A stretch of DNA of 64,000 bases. Origin: Streptomyces roseochromogenus subsp. oscitans DS 12.976. GTDB taxonomy: Bacteria; Actinomycetota; Actinomycetes; Streptomycetales; Streptomycetaceae. The position numbers and the translations under genes were made by a program. The stretch lies in the NCBI RefSeq assembly GCF_000497445.1, contig NZ_CM002285.1, forward strand, positions 9,330,961-9,394,960, read 5' to 3'. Numbering within the stretch: position 1 is the first letter of the stretch; every line of letters starts with the position of its first letter. This document shows, in pieces, positions 44,963 to 53,220 of the stretch. Under the pieces are notes generated by a model. That model was given only the letters and a program-made list of their open reading frames with translations. It was not told the origin of the DNA and did not search any database.

Positions 44963-46069
44963 ATGAGAAACCGATCCGCCGGGGTCCACCGGTCCCGTGG
45001 CCGGCGCCGTGTGTCCCGTGCCCGTCGTTGGATCGTAGGGGCGGTGTCCGTGGCCACACTCGGACTGGTCGCCTGGCAGGTGATGAGCTACTACGCGATC
45101 CCGCCGTTCACAGACAAGGGCGACCCCGTCAACTACGACCAGGCTGGCAGCGCGCAGCACGGGAAGAGCGCGAAGGCCGCCGACTCCAGGACGCTGATGC
45201 CCACGGGCCCCAGGGCCGAGTTCAGGAACGTCAAGACCCTGAGCGACGGCACCCACGTCAGCGTCGTCACCCTGGACGGACAGAAGTCCGGGTTCAAGGG
45301 CAAGGTGTGGGTCTGGGCGCCCAAGGAGTACCAGGAGGCGAAGTTCGCCTCGAGCGGCTTCCCCGTGATGATCGCCCTGCCCGGCGGTCCCGGCAACGAC
45401 AGCAACTACTGGTCGGTGGGCGAGTTCGGCCCGGACAGGCTCTCTCTGGAGAAGAGCATCTCCAAGTGGTACGAGGAGGGCAGGAGCAAGCCCTTCCTGC
45501 TGGCCATGCCGATCCTCAATCCGGGACCGGACACACACGGCATCTACTGGGACGCCAGTGACATCCCCGACCAGCCCAAGATGGGCACATGGCTGACAGA
45601 AGACGTCCCGGACCTGATGAAGGCCAATTTCCGCACCATCAAGGACCGTGCGGGCTGGAGCTACATGGGTTCCTCCACCGGCGGCTTCGCGAGCCTGAAA
45701 GCCGTCCTGAAGCACCCCGACAAGTTCAAGACCGCCATCGCCAACGGCCCCGATATCGTCCCCGACTCCCCGCTGTGGCGGGGTCACGAGAAGGAGATGC
45801 GGGAGAACAATCCCAAGGTGCTGGCCAAGCGACTGGCGGCCGCCAACGGACCGGACGTCTACATCGCGTTCCAGGTCGGCACGAGGGAGAACGCCGCGAC
45901 CATCAACGCCGTCAAGAACTTCATGGCCACCTACGGCAAGGGTCCCGTCCACACCAGGCTGTGGGAGATACCCGGCGGTACCCACAACGGCGCCACCTAC
46001 CTGAAGCAAATGGAGGGGCCCACGCAGTGGATCAGCGAGCAGGTGGAGGGCCCCACACCATCCTCCTGA
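44963..46069 (+). CDS. Secreted or membrane-anchored esterase (antigen-85/esterase-D-like)
   Basis: 368 aa, ATG 44963 with GGAG eight bases upstream. A basic n-region and one hydrophobic segment (WIVGAVSVATLGLVAWQVMS) act as signal or anchor. The alpha/beta hydrolase fold is seen from KVWVWAPKEY, FPVMIALPGGPGNDSNY and the nucleophile motif YMGSSTGGFASL (Ser in GSSTG); the acid lies in the segment following HPDKFKTAIANGPD and the catalytic His is in PGGTHNGATY. This is the esterase/mycolyltransferase-like group frequent in Streptomyces. It is a single gene; the natural substrate is unknown. Confidence 0.85.
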   Translation: MRNRSAGVHRSRGRRRVSRARRWIVGAVSVATLGLVAWQVMSYYAIPPFTDKGDPVNYDQAGSAQHGKSAKAADSRTLMPTGPRAEFRNVKTLSDGTHVSVVTLDGQKSGFKGKVWVWAPKEYQEAKFASSGFPVMIALPGGPGNDSNYWSVGEFGPDRLSLEKSISKWYEEGRSKPFLLAMPILNPGPDTHGIYWDASDIPDQPKMGTWLTEDVPDLMKANFRTIKDRAGWSYMGSSTGGFASLKAVLKHPDKFKTAIANGPDIVPDSPLWRGHEKEMRENNPKVLAKRLAAANGPDVYIAFQVGTRENAATINAVKNFMATYGKGPVHTRLWEIPGGTHNGATYLKQMEGPTQWISEQVEGPTPSS

Positions 46070-46193
46070 GCCCGGGGTGCTGCGCTGCGGCGTTTCCGCA
46101 ACGGTGTTCCAAAACCTCTGCCGCCGACAGCAGGGCCGTACCCGAAGCGGCCCGGGCAGTACACCGCCGGCTTCGGCCGGTCCGCTCCGTGCT

Positions 46194-46310
46194 CAGCCCG
46201 GCAGGCCCCGCACGAACCTGGTGATCAGCGTCGCCACTGCTTCGGGGGCTCGCAGGCCCATGCGGTGACCGGTGTCGATCTGAGCGACCGTGATCCTCGG
46301 CCGGTTACGG
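46194..46310 (-). pseudogene. C-terminal fragment of an alpha/beta hydrolase
   Basis: Reads RITVAQIDTGHRMGLRAPEA, then VATLITRFVRGLPG. DTGHRMGLRAPE is the catalytic-histidine region of an alpha/beta hydrolase. No upstream part exists, as the reading frame enters the DUF6262 fragment on the other strand. Confidence 0.5.
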
Positions 46311-46471
46311 GAAAACTGGGCCACACCGAACAGCTCAAGGCCCGGATCAGCACCCTCGAACAGCAGGTGATCGACCTGGAACTCGCGATCCAGGAGCCTG
46401 ACGACGACCTTGCCGCCGCCCGTGCCGCGAACCGCGAGCTGATGGCCCAGCTCAACCGCCACGCCGATTGA
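46265..46471 (+). pseudogene. C-terminal fragment of a DUF6262 (TnpC-like) protein
   Basis: Reads TEQLKARISTLEQQVIDLEL, then DDDLAAARAANRELMAQLNR HAD. This leucine/alanine heptad coiled coil is the tail of DUF6262 proteins, which accompany Tn554-type tyrosine integrases in Streptomyces. The integrase and the N-terminal part are missing. Confidence 0.6.
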
Positions 46472-46512
46472 TCAAGCAGTCGTGATCAGCTGAGACATGC
46501 GGGCGCCCGAGG

Positions 46513-46553
46513 CCGTGACTGCTCTCCACTCGAGAAGCTTCGATGAGACCCCA
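46513..46553 (-). repeat. 41-bp inverted repeat, left copy
   Basis: The reverse complement matches 50352-50392 at 36 of 41 positions. The pair brackets a 3.8-kb block (FAD monooxygenase, TetR, Dam/resolvase remnants, hydrolase). The element type is unknown. Confidence 0.7.
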
Positions 46554-46648
46554 GGCGAGTGGCTTCGCGGCACCCGGCCACGGAGCCTGCGGTGCCGTGC
46601 TGTGAAGCCGTGGGGAGCTGTTGGTGGTGGTGCTCTCGCGCTTGGCGG

Positions 46649-47773
46649 TCAGGATGGCTGGACTTGGTCGAAGAGGGCGAGGGCTTCGGCGGGGTCCGGG
46701 CTCACGAGGCGTTCCAGACCGGCCGTCGTGATCTTCGCCCACCTGCTGGCCCGTACCCACATGTGTTCCTCGAAGGCGCGGACGGCCTCGTCCAGATCGC
46801 CAGGGGTGGGGGCGGCGGCGATGGACTCGGCGAGTTCGGCGCCTTCCAGCATCGCGAGGTTCGCGCCCGCCCCCAACGGGGGCATCAGATGGGCGGCGTC
46901 GCCCAGTAGCGTCACCCCGGGGACGTGGGTCCAGGTGTGGGACACGGGCAGGACGTAGAGGGGGCGGTGGACGAAAGCGGTGCCGTGGTGGAGGAGGTCG
47001 AGGACGGGAGCGGCCCAGCCGTCGAACAGGGCCAGCAGGCTTGATCGCACGGCCTCGACGTCGGCCAGGTCCAGGTTGGTGTGCCAGTCGAGCGGTGCGC
47101 GGAACTGGGCGTGCACCTTGACGTGGCCGCCGCTGTTGCGCTGGGCGACGAGAGCTCGGTTCACGCCGTACACAGCCACGGAACCGTCGCCGATCAACCG
47201 GGCGAGGTCAGGGTGGCGGGTGTCGACGTCGTCCAGGGAGGTCTCGACCGAGGTGACGCCGGTGTAGTGCGGCGTCACCGAAGAGACTGCCGGGCGGATC
47301 CGGGACCAGGCGCCGTCCGCGCCGACCACGAGGTCGAACGTCTCCTGTCGTCCGTCCGCGAATTGGACCAGTACGCCATCCCGGGTCCCCGGCACCACCT
47401 GCGTCACGGCCCGCCCCCACTGGACGTCGAGAGGGCCGAGCAGCAGGTCACGGAGTTGCCCGCGGTCGATCTCGGGATTGGCCCGGTCACCGGGGCGGGG
47501 TTGCCAGTCGCGCAGGACGGTCCCGTCCGCGTCCAGGATGCGCATGGCCTGCCCCTCGGGGCGAGACAGCGCCTGGAACTCCGCCAGCAGCCCCGCCTTG
47601 TCCAGTGCGAGCTGGCCGAGCCCTTCGTGCAGGTCCAGTGTGCCGCCCGGGGGGCGGGCGTCGGGGGCGGGATCGCGTTCGAGAACGGCGACGGGGTAGC
47701 CATGGCGGTGCAGGACGCGGGCGAAGGTAAGGCCGGCCGGGCCGCTCCCCACCACTGCGATACGATGTCTCAT
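46649..47773 (-). CDS. FAD-dependent monooxygenase (TetX/PHBH-like)
   Basis: 374 aa from ATG 47773. No clear ribosome site precedes it and the start is three bases from the operator repeat, so it may be leaderless. The dinucleotide fold VVGSGPAGLTFARVLHRHGY and the FAD-binding LLGDAAHLMPPLGAGANLAM mark the class A flavoprotein hydroxylases, close to TetX-like tetracycline-inactivating enzymes. The DG motif VVGADGAWSRIRP is intact. It is divergent from a TetR regulator across 47 bases that hold an inverted repeat, the usual arrangement for a drug- or xenobiotic-induced detoxifying enzyme. Its substrate is unproven. Confidence 0.88.
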   Translation of the reverse strand: MRHRIAVVGSGPAGLTFARVLHRHGYPVAVLERDPAPDARPPGGTLDLHEGLGQLALDKAGLLAEFQALSRPEGQAMRILDADGTVLRDWQPRPGDRANPEIDRGQLRDLLLGPLDVQWGRAVTQVVPGTRDGVLVQFADGRQETFDLVVGADGAWSRIRPAVSSVTPHYTGVTSVETSLDDVDTRHPDLARLIGDGSVAVYGVNRALVAQRNSGGHVKVHAQFRAPLDWHTNLDLADVEAVRSSLLALFDGWAAPVLDLLHHGTAFVHRPLYVLPVSHTWTHVPGVTLLGDAAHLMPPLGAGANLAMLEGAELAESIAAAPTPGDLDEAVRAFEEHMWVRASRWAKITTAGLERLVSPDPAEALALFDQVQPS

Positions 47774-47775
47774 GT

Positions 47776-47808
47776 CGATACACTGTATTTCTCCAATACG
47801 ATGCATCG
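47776..47808. promoter_or_regulatory. 33-bp imperfect inverted repeat between divergent genes
   Basis: Fourteen-base arms (11 of 14 positions paired) around TCTCC. It occupies almost the whole gap between the monooxygenase and the TetR gene. It is the obvious operator for the TetR protein, covering both promoters. Confidence 0.7.
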
Positions 47809-47820
47809 CAAGAGAACGGT

Positions 47821-48519
47821 GTGACCATGACTGTGTGGGACCGGCCGGAGCCGCCGACTCGCCCCGTGCCGCTCGACCGGGAGCGGATCGTCGCCGCCGC
47901 CATCGCGCTGGCCGACGCGGGCGGGCTGGAGGCAGTGTCGCTGCGCAAGGTCGCCGCGCGGCTGAACGCCGGCCCGATGCGGCTGTACGGATACATCTCC
48001 ACCAAGGAGGAGCTGTTCGACCTCATGGTGGACGAGGTCCAGGCCGAGATTCTCCCCGAGGAACAGCCCGGTGACTGGCGGGAGGCGCTGCGCATCCTCG
48101 CCCACCGCACCAGGCAAGCCGCTCTTCGTCACGAATGGCTGGCCGACCTGCTCGGCGGCCGCCCGACCCTGGGCCCGAACGGCCTCGCCGTGACCGAGGC
48201 CACGCTGGCCGCCCTCGACGGCCTCGCCGACGTGGACACCGTCATGCGTGCTGTGGAGACTGTCAGCGCCTACTTCACTGGCGCGATCAGGCGCGAGATC
48301 GCGAACCTGCGGGCCGAGCGCGCCACGGGCCTGTCCAAGCGCGACTGGCAGCGCGCCTCCGGCCCGCATGTGACGAGAATGTTGGCCACGGGCCGCTTCC
48401 CGGCGCTGACCAAGGCCGTGTACGACGCCACGGACGTGGACGCCGGGGCATCCTTCGCGACCGGCCTGGACTGGGTCCTCGACGCCGTGGCCGCCAAACT
48501 CACCCGACCGCCGGCGTGA
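47821..48519 (+). CDS. TetR-family regulator with a TetR-type C-terminal domain
   Basis: 232 aa from GTG 47821 (ATG 47827 is in frame). The HTH is DRERIVAAAIALADAGGLEA, then LRKVAARLNAGPMRLYGYIS. The C-terminal domain (WREALRILAHRTRQAALRHE, GLDWVLDAVAAKL) is of the TetR_C_1/tetracycline-repressor-like type. It is the probable repressor of the divergent FAD monooxygenase through the 33-bp repeat. Confidence 0.9.
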   Translation: MTMTVWDRPEPPTRPVPLDRERIVAAAIALADAGGLEAVSLRKVAARLNAGPMRLYGYISTKEELFDLMVDEVQAEILPEEQPGDWREALRILAHRTRQAALRHEWLADLLGGRPTLGPNGLAVTEATLAALDGLADVDTVMRAVETVSAYFTGAIRREIANLRAERATGLSKRDWQRASGPHVTRMLATGRFPALTKAVYDATDVDAGASFATGLDWVLDAVAAKLTRPPA

Positions 48520-48535
48520 CGCTCAGGATTTCCAG

Positions 48536-48983
48536 GTGACGTCCGTGGCACCGCATGACGCCGCCAGACCGGCCGTGGGCGGCGATGACCTCCAACGTGT
48601 CGCGGCACTCGAGCGACACCCGGGCCAGGCGGTCGGCCACGCCGTACATCCGCTCCAGGTACCCCGTTCAGCCGCGCCGGCAAGGAGATCCTGGCGGTGT
48701 CGGCCGCGTCGAACCGCCAGCCGGTACGGCGCAAGGTCCCGGTCCGCCCCTGGGCGGGCCGTACCCAGACCCGGCGGGCGCCCTCCAGATCCTCCAGACA
48801 GGACAGGTCGCCGCCCAGCGTGGAGGGCTGCTCGGCAGTCAACACCGCGAGCGACCCGCAGAACGGTTCGACGTAGTAGGCGTGCTCGGGCAGCATCGCG
48901 GCGATCTGCTCGGCGAGCTTGGCTTTGCCGCCGTAGAGGATGATCGGGGAAGCATGGTCACCGTCCCGGTCGGGATCCGTCAC
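48536..48983 (-). pseudogene. DNA adenine methylase (D12 class) remnant
   Basis: Starts with LYGGKAKLAEQIAAMLPEHA, then YYVEPFCGSLAVLTAEQPS, the SAM-binding motif I of Dam-type enzymes. The middle, including the DPPY motif, is deleted. Further pieces appear in other frames (RISLPARLNG, then YLERMYGVADRLARVSLECR with CRDTLEVIAAHG). It is non-functional. The gene begins inside the 3' end of the resolvase remnant. Confidence 0.7.
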
Positions 48984-49287
48984 GCCGCTCGGCGGACAGG
49001 TAGTGGTGGAGCGCGGCCTTGGGGATGCCGGTCTTGGCGGCGATCCGGCCCAGCGAATCGCCCTGCTCCTGAAGCAGCCGCGCGTAATCGATCTTCTCAG
49101 CGGGGTGAGCCACGGGCCGGCCGACGTGTCGTCCGTTGGCCTTGGCCGCGCTGGGCGCGTGCTCGGCGCGCTCGGCGGTGAAGATCCGCTCCATCTCGGC
49201 GAACAGGGCCAGGAGGAGGAAGGCGATGCGCGCCATGCCCTCGCCGGCGGGGTTGACGGGCAGCGGGTCGGCCAAGGCCCTCCGCAA
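48958..49287 (-). pseudogene. Serine recombinase C-terminal half
   Basis: 109 codons: [20 protein letters not shown], then [40 protein letters not shown] and [20 protein letters not shown]. These are helix E and the HTH domain of a Hin/resolvase-type recombinase. The N-terminal catalytic domain with its serine is missing, so the reading frame begins mid-protein. Confidence 0.8.
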
Positions 49288-49421
49288 AAACCCGTTGGCG
49301 GACCACGGCGACCGCTGCTACTTTTCCGGAGGCCGTGCGAGAGAACGAGGAGGTGGTACCCGTGAACGCAGTATCGACATGGGTGCTCCCCTCCGGGGTC
49401 ACGGTCGGGCGATAGGTCGTC

Positions 49422-49448
49422 CGGGAGTGCCGTTCAAGAGCACTCCCG
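49422..49448. promoter_or_regulatory. Inverted repeat just ahead of the alpha/beta hydrolase
   Basis: Nine-base perfect arms CGGGAGTGC and GCACTCCCG with a nine-base spacer, ending 12 bases before the ATG and touching the GAAAGG ribosome site. It could be an operator, or an mRNA hairpin limiting translation. Confidence 0.5.
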
Positions 49449-49460
49449 AAAGGCACGACC

Positions 49461-50183
49461 ATGCACTTCACTTCCGAACAGCGCCTCGACGGCGGCGTCC
49501 TCGAACGCGAATTCACCCTCGGCGAGATCCCCGGCACCCTGTGGACGCCTGAATCCGCCGCACCGGCCCCGCTGATCCTGATGGCTCACAACAACGCCCT
49601 GCCCAAGAGGGAAGCCCGGCTGGTGGCCAGGGCCCGGCAGACCGCGGCGTACGGCTACGCGGTGGCCACCATCGACGCCGCCGGGTGCGGCGACCGGCCC
49701 CGTTCCGCCGCCGACGAGCAGGCCCGCGCCGACCTCCGCCGGGCGATGCAGACCGGCGAGCCGGTCGACGAGATCTTCGAGTCCTTCATCGGCCCGCTGG
49801 TCGAAAAGGCGGTTCCGGAATGGCGGACCACCCTGGACGCCCTCCTTTCACTGCCCGAGATCGGCGGCCCGGTCGGGTACTCGGGGTGGACCGCCGTGGG
49901 CATTCGGCTGGCGGCGGTCGAGCCGCGTATCGCGGCCGCCGGTTTCTTCGCCGGGGGCTACGTGCCCCGCGCCCAGCGCGAGGAGGCCCGGCAGGTCACT
50001 ATTCCGCTGCTGTTCCTGCTGCAGTGGGACGACGAAGGGAACCCCCGGCAGCGGGCCCTGGACCTGTTCGACGCCTTCGGCACCGAAAAGAAGACGCTGC
50101 ACGCCAATCTGGGCGGGCACACCGGCACCCCGTGGTTCGAGATGGAGGAGGGGGACCGGTTCTTCGGCCGGCACCTGAAGTGA
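49461..50183 (+). CDS. Alpha/beta hydrolase of the dienelactone-hydrolase-like type
   Basis: 240 aa, ATG 49461. Family blocks are PAPLILMAHNNALPKREARL, DGxGCGDRP-like IDAAGCGDRPRSA, the nucleophile elbow GYSGWTAVG (Ser in GYSGW) and the C-terminal IPLLFLLQWDDEGNPRQRAL, then GGHTGTPWFEMEE, which carries the catalytic His. There is no signal peptide, so it is intracellular. The substrate is unknown. It stands alone between degenerate sequences. Confidence 0.85.
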   Translation: MHFTSEQRLDGGVLEREFTLGEIPGTLWTPESAAPAPLILMAHNNALPKREARLVARARQTAAYGYAVATIDAAGCGDRPRSAADEQARADLRRAMQTGEPVDEIFESFIGPLVEKAVPEWRTTLDALLSLPEIGGPVGYSGWTAVGIRLAAVEPRIAAAGFFAGGYVPRAQREEARQVTIPLLFLLQWDDEGNPRQRALDLFDAFGTEKKTLHANLGGHTGTPWFEMEEGDRFFGRHLK

Positions 50184-50351
50184 GGCCGGTCCGCCAGGCA
50201 GGCAGCAGACGGTAGGCGGTGTCGGCCAGATGCCGCTCGTCGAGGACAGGTCCCGGCCCTCCTCGATGGCGGTGGCCAGCAGATGCACAACCGCCCCGAT
50301 CGCGGTGGTACCGGCCATCGGCGGTACCCGGCGGTCGGGGCGGCGGCTACT

Positions 50352-50392
50352 TGGGGTCTCATCGCAGCTTCCCGAGTGGAGGGCCGTGACGG
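50352..50392 (+). repeat. 41-bp inverted repeat, right copy
   Basis: Partner of 46513-46553 (36 of 41 identical in inverted orientation). It lies 169 bases past the alpha/beta hydrolase. Confidence 0.7.
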
Positions 50393-50432
50393 TGGCACCG
50401 CCTGGCCGTGCAGCGTCCGCCATGTGTACCGC

Positions 50433-51120
50433 CTCGGCATCGGGCTTCTGCGGGACAAGCACATGGGCCACTCCCGCAGGAACTACTCGGTTGACGTCCG
50501 CGAGGTCGGCCACCTGCGGGAGACTGGGCGGCTGCCCTGGGAGTGGATCACCGACGGAACTCACATGGTCCGGCAGGAGACCCGGTACGACTCGCTCGAC
50601 GATGCCATGCAGCGCAACACGGAGACCTATCGGCGCGATCTGTGGGCCTCGCAGTCCCGCCGCGTTGCGGTCTGGTGCGAGAACGACTCGGTCGGTGGCG
50701 TGCTCCTGCCGATCACCTCGGCCTGGGGCGTGCGCCTGTACTCCTGCCGCGTCCAGTCCTCCAAGGCCTTCGTCCACGAGGCGGTGCAGCAGTACGTGCA
50801 CCAGGCAAAGGAGTGACGGTGGTCTTCTGCGGCGACTGGGTTCCTACCGGCAGATGTGTCCCTCGTTGCGTGGTCGAGCGGATGGAGCGCTACGGCAACG
50901 GCGAACTCGACCCGGAGTTCCGGCAGATCTCCATCACCGCCGACGACGTCCGCTCCGGCCGGCTCACCACCCACGACGTCAACTTTGCCCGCTACCGCGA
51001 GGAGTGCCTGCGCGAAGGCATCGATCCGCACACCGCCGTCGAGGTCGAAGCCCTCCGCCCCGGGCTGCAGCGGCAGCGGCTCGACGAGACGATCGAGAGC
51101 CTGGTCGACGACGTCCGGCA
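50433..51120 (+). pseudogene. Plasmid/phage-type conserved protein split by a frameshift
   Basis: The first part ends EAVQQYVHQAKE at the stop 50814-50816. The sequence continues one frame away as VVFCGDWVPTGRCVPRCVVE, then VRSGRLTTHDVNFARYREEC and EVEALRPGLQRQRL. Before the break, ETYRRDLWASQSRRVAVWCE and NDSVGGVLLPITSAWGV are natural. From memory, such pieces form one protein in Streptomyces plasmids and prophages (with a GDWDPSGR-like motif). Here an indel near 50805 splits it; the GTG at 50813 overlapping the stop could restart translation. Function unknown. Confidence 0.6.
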
Positions 51121-51170
51121 GTGGACATCGAGTTCGGAACGGAAGGTGCCGAACGGGAGTGGATGGGCAG

Positions 51171-51431
51171 GTGCGCGCGTACCAGCTGCCGTCGGCGGAA
51201 GGGAAGAGGGACGATCCGCGCTGGCCCGGGTTTGCCCGCCGCTACGGCTTCGACCTTGACCGTCCCGTGCAGCGGGAGGTTGAGGCACTGGAACCGGCCG
51301 AACTCAAGCGCCTCGTGATGGAGGCCGTCGGCGGCTACGTCGACCGGGAGATCCTCGCCGGGGTCATGGCCGAGGAAGAGCAGCAGCGTGCCCAGCTCGC
51401 CATCCTCCTCGGCCAGCAGCAGGACGGCTGA
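51171..51431 (+). CDS. Small conserved accessory protein
   Basis: 86 aa from GTG 51171: VRAYQLPSAEGKRDDPRWPG, then FARRYGFDLDRPVQREVEAL and RLVMEAVGGYVDREILAGVM, ending in a helical tail. It lies directly downstream of the split gene above, and comparable proteins share this order in actinobacterial mobile elements. Function not known. Confidence 0.5.
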   Translation: MRAYQLPSAEGKRDDPRWPGFARRYGFDLDRPVQREVEALEPAELKRLVMEAVGGYVDREILAGVMAEEEQQRAQLAILLGQQQDG

Positions 51432-51577
51432 ACGAGCGCACGGGCTCGGCCATCGGGAAGTGCGGGTGCCGGTGAAAAGCGCCCTGGGCGGGGCTCGGGC
51501 TGCGACAGTGGTCCTGTCCCGCTGTCCCTTTGAGTCAGGAGGCCCTTCGCCGTGAGCGGGGTGCGGATGAACTGGGG

Positions 51578-52447
51578 TCAGTCCTCGTCCTGGGCGCGCC
51601 GGTAGAGCTTGGCGATGTCGTCGTCGAAGTACGCGGCGTAGGAGACATCGTCCTGGTCGCCGCCGCCCTCGTGGCCGCCCAGGACGCCGATGACCGTCCC
51701 GGTGTGGCTCTTGGGGTCGTAGTCGGCGAGCCAGGGGCTGCCGCTGGTCCCGCCCTCGAAGTCGGTGCACTGGATGCGCAGCTGGGTGTCGCTGAACTTC
51801 GTGGTGCGGTTCTGGCACGAGATCGGGGTGTCACGGCTGGTGGGATAGCCGGTGATCTTGACCTTGTTGTCGAAGCCGCGGTCTATGCCGAGGGTGTTGC
51901 CGCCCAGGACGTCCTGGATGTGCTTGCCGTCCTTCTGGTCGAGGACGAGGAAGGCGACGTCGAGGGCCTCGTCCTGCGACGTGGCCCAGAGGTCGTCGAC
52001 GACCACCTTGCTGACCTTCCACAGGCCGGAGGGTTCGTCGCCGTCGCGGTAGCCGGGGGCGAAGACCAGGTCGTTCACCGGCTGTCCGGAGTCGGCGTCG
52101 AAGGCGCAGTGGGCCGCGGTGATCAGCATGTTCCGGCCGGGACTCCGCACCACGCTCGCCGTGCAGAAGTGGTCGCCCTGGTCGTCCTTCTCGAAGATCG
52201 CGCCGATCCGGGCGTTCTCCTCGGTCCTGCGGGGGGTGTACGCGATGCCGTCCTCGGCCGAGGCCGTCGCGGAGAGGTCCTGGTCCTGGCCCTGCGGGGA
52301 CTGGCCCGGCTCGCCGGACTTGCCGAAACCGCTGCGCCCGCTGCTTCTGGGCGTATAGGTTTCCTCCGCGGCGTCGCCCACCACTGCGGCTGCCCCGATG
52401 ATGACCAGCGTCAGGGGCAGGATGGATTTCCTGGCTAGCGAGCGCAC
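51578..52447 (-). CDS. Secreted trypsin-like serine protease
   Basis: 289 aa from GTG 52447, at the start of the signal segment (KSILPLTLVIIGAAAVVG). A hydrophilic pro-like segment follows. The catalytic triad is visible: His in LITAAHCAFD, Asp in LDVAFLVLD and Ser in GGTSGSPWL. The cysteines in FCTASVV and AAHC fit the usual His-loop disulfide. It is secreted and probably processed. The remnant of an IS30 transposase begins about 60 bases beyond the start codon, so the native promoter may have been lost or altered. Confidence 0.88.
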   Translation of the reverse strand: MRSLARKSILPLTLVIIGAAAVVGDAAEETYTPRSSGRSGFGKSGEPGQSPQGQDQDLSATASAEDGIAYTPRRTEENARIGAIFEKDDQGDHFCTASVVRSPGRNMLITAAHCAFDADSGQPVNDLVFAPGYRDGDEPSGLWKVSKVVVDDLWATSQDEALDVAFLVLDQKDGKHIQDVLGGNTLGIDRGFDNKVKITGYPTSRDTPISCQNRTTKFSDTQLRIQCTDFEGGTSGSPWLADYDPKSHTGTVIGVLGGHEGGGDQDDVSYAAYFDDDIAKLYRRAQDED

Positions 52448-52509
52448 AAGGTCATTATTGACACGGGCCGGGAATTCGCGAGGTGCTTCACCGGGAGGCT
52501 CCCGTGACA

Positions 52510-52939
52510 ATCCACCGTCCGGATCGGCCATCGGGACGCTGGTCGAGCGTGCCACCCGCTACGTCATGCTCCTGCACCTGCCCGCCGACCACGGCGCCGA
52601 AAGTGTCCTGGACGCGCTGGTCACCACGGTCCAGCCCCTGCCCTCCCACCTCCGACGGTCCCTGACCCGGGACCAGGGACGCGAGATGGGCGCCCACGAC
52701 GCGTTCACCGTCGCCACCGGCATCCCGGTCTACTTCTGCCATCCGGCCAGCCCCTGGCAGCGCGGCTCCAACGAAAACACCAACGGCCCGATCCGGCAGT
52801 ACTTCCAAGGGCACCGACCTGCCGGTCCACACCCGCAATGACCTGGACACCGTCGCTGCCGAGTTCAATAGCCGCCCACGCAAGACGCTCGGCTGGGAAA
52901 CTCCAGCTGAGCGCCTGTCTGAACTTCTCGCGGCCTGAT
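52510..52939 (+). pseudogene. IS30-family transposase fragment with a frameshift
   Basis: Starts at GSAIGTLVERATRYVMLLHL, the DDE core entry. It includes [15 protein letters not shown] (first Asp region) and [18 protein letters not shown] (the Glu region). Near 52805 a one-base deletion (TTCCAAG for TTCCCAAG) shifts the frame; the tail resumes as [20 protein letters not shown], then [20 protein letters not shown] and a stop at 52939. The N-terminal HTH half is missing. Confidence 0.85.
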
Positions 52940-53220
52940 CAACCGACCACGTGTTGCAATGATCAATGGAGTCCGCCCCCGTCGGCGCTTTTTCCTCGGC
53001 GCGGCACTGGCCCGGCTGGGAGGCGCGATTGCCTGAAAGTCGGCAGTCCCCCCTTTGATCAGGTCGTGGGCTGATCAGGTCGTGGGCCGCGCCAGCACCG
53101 TGGATTCTCCGGGTACCGCAACAGCTGCCGCAGGACACGGGACGCTCGATGCGACCCTCGACCACCTCGGCTGCGACCTGCCCTGGGAAGCCGTCTACGG
53201 GGCCCGGCCGCGCCCGCTCT

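Noticed and set aside
44573-46009. Minus-strand open frame of about 478 codons
   Set aside because: Antisense to the esterase; no conserved features.
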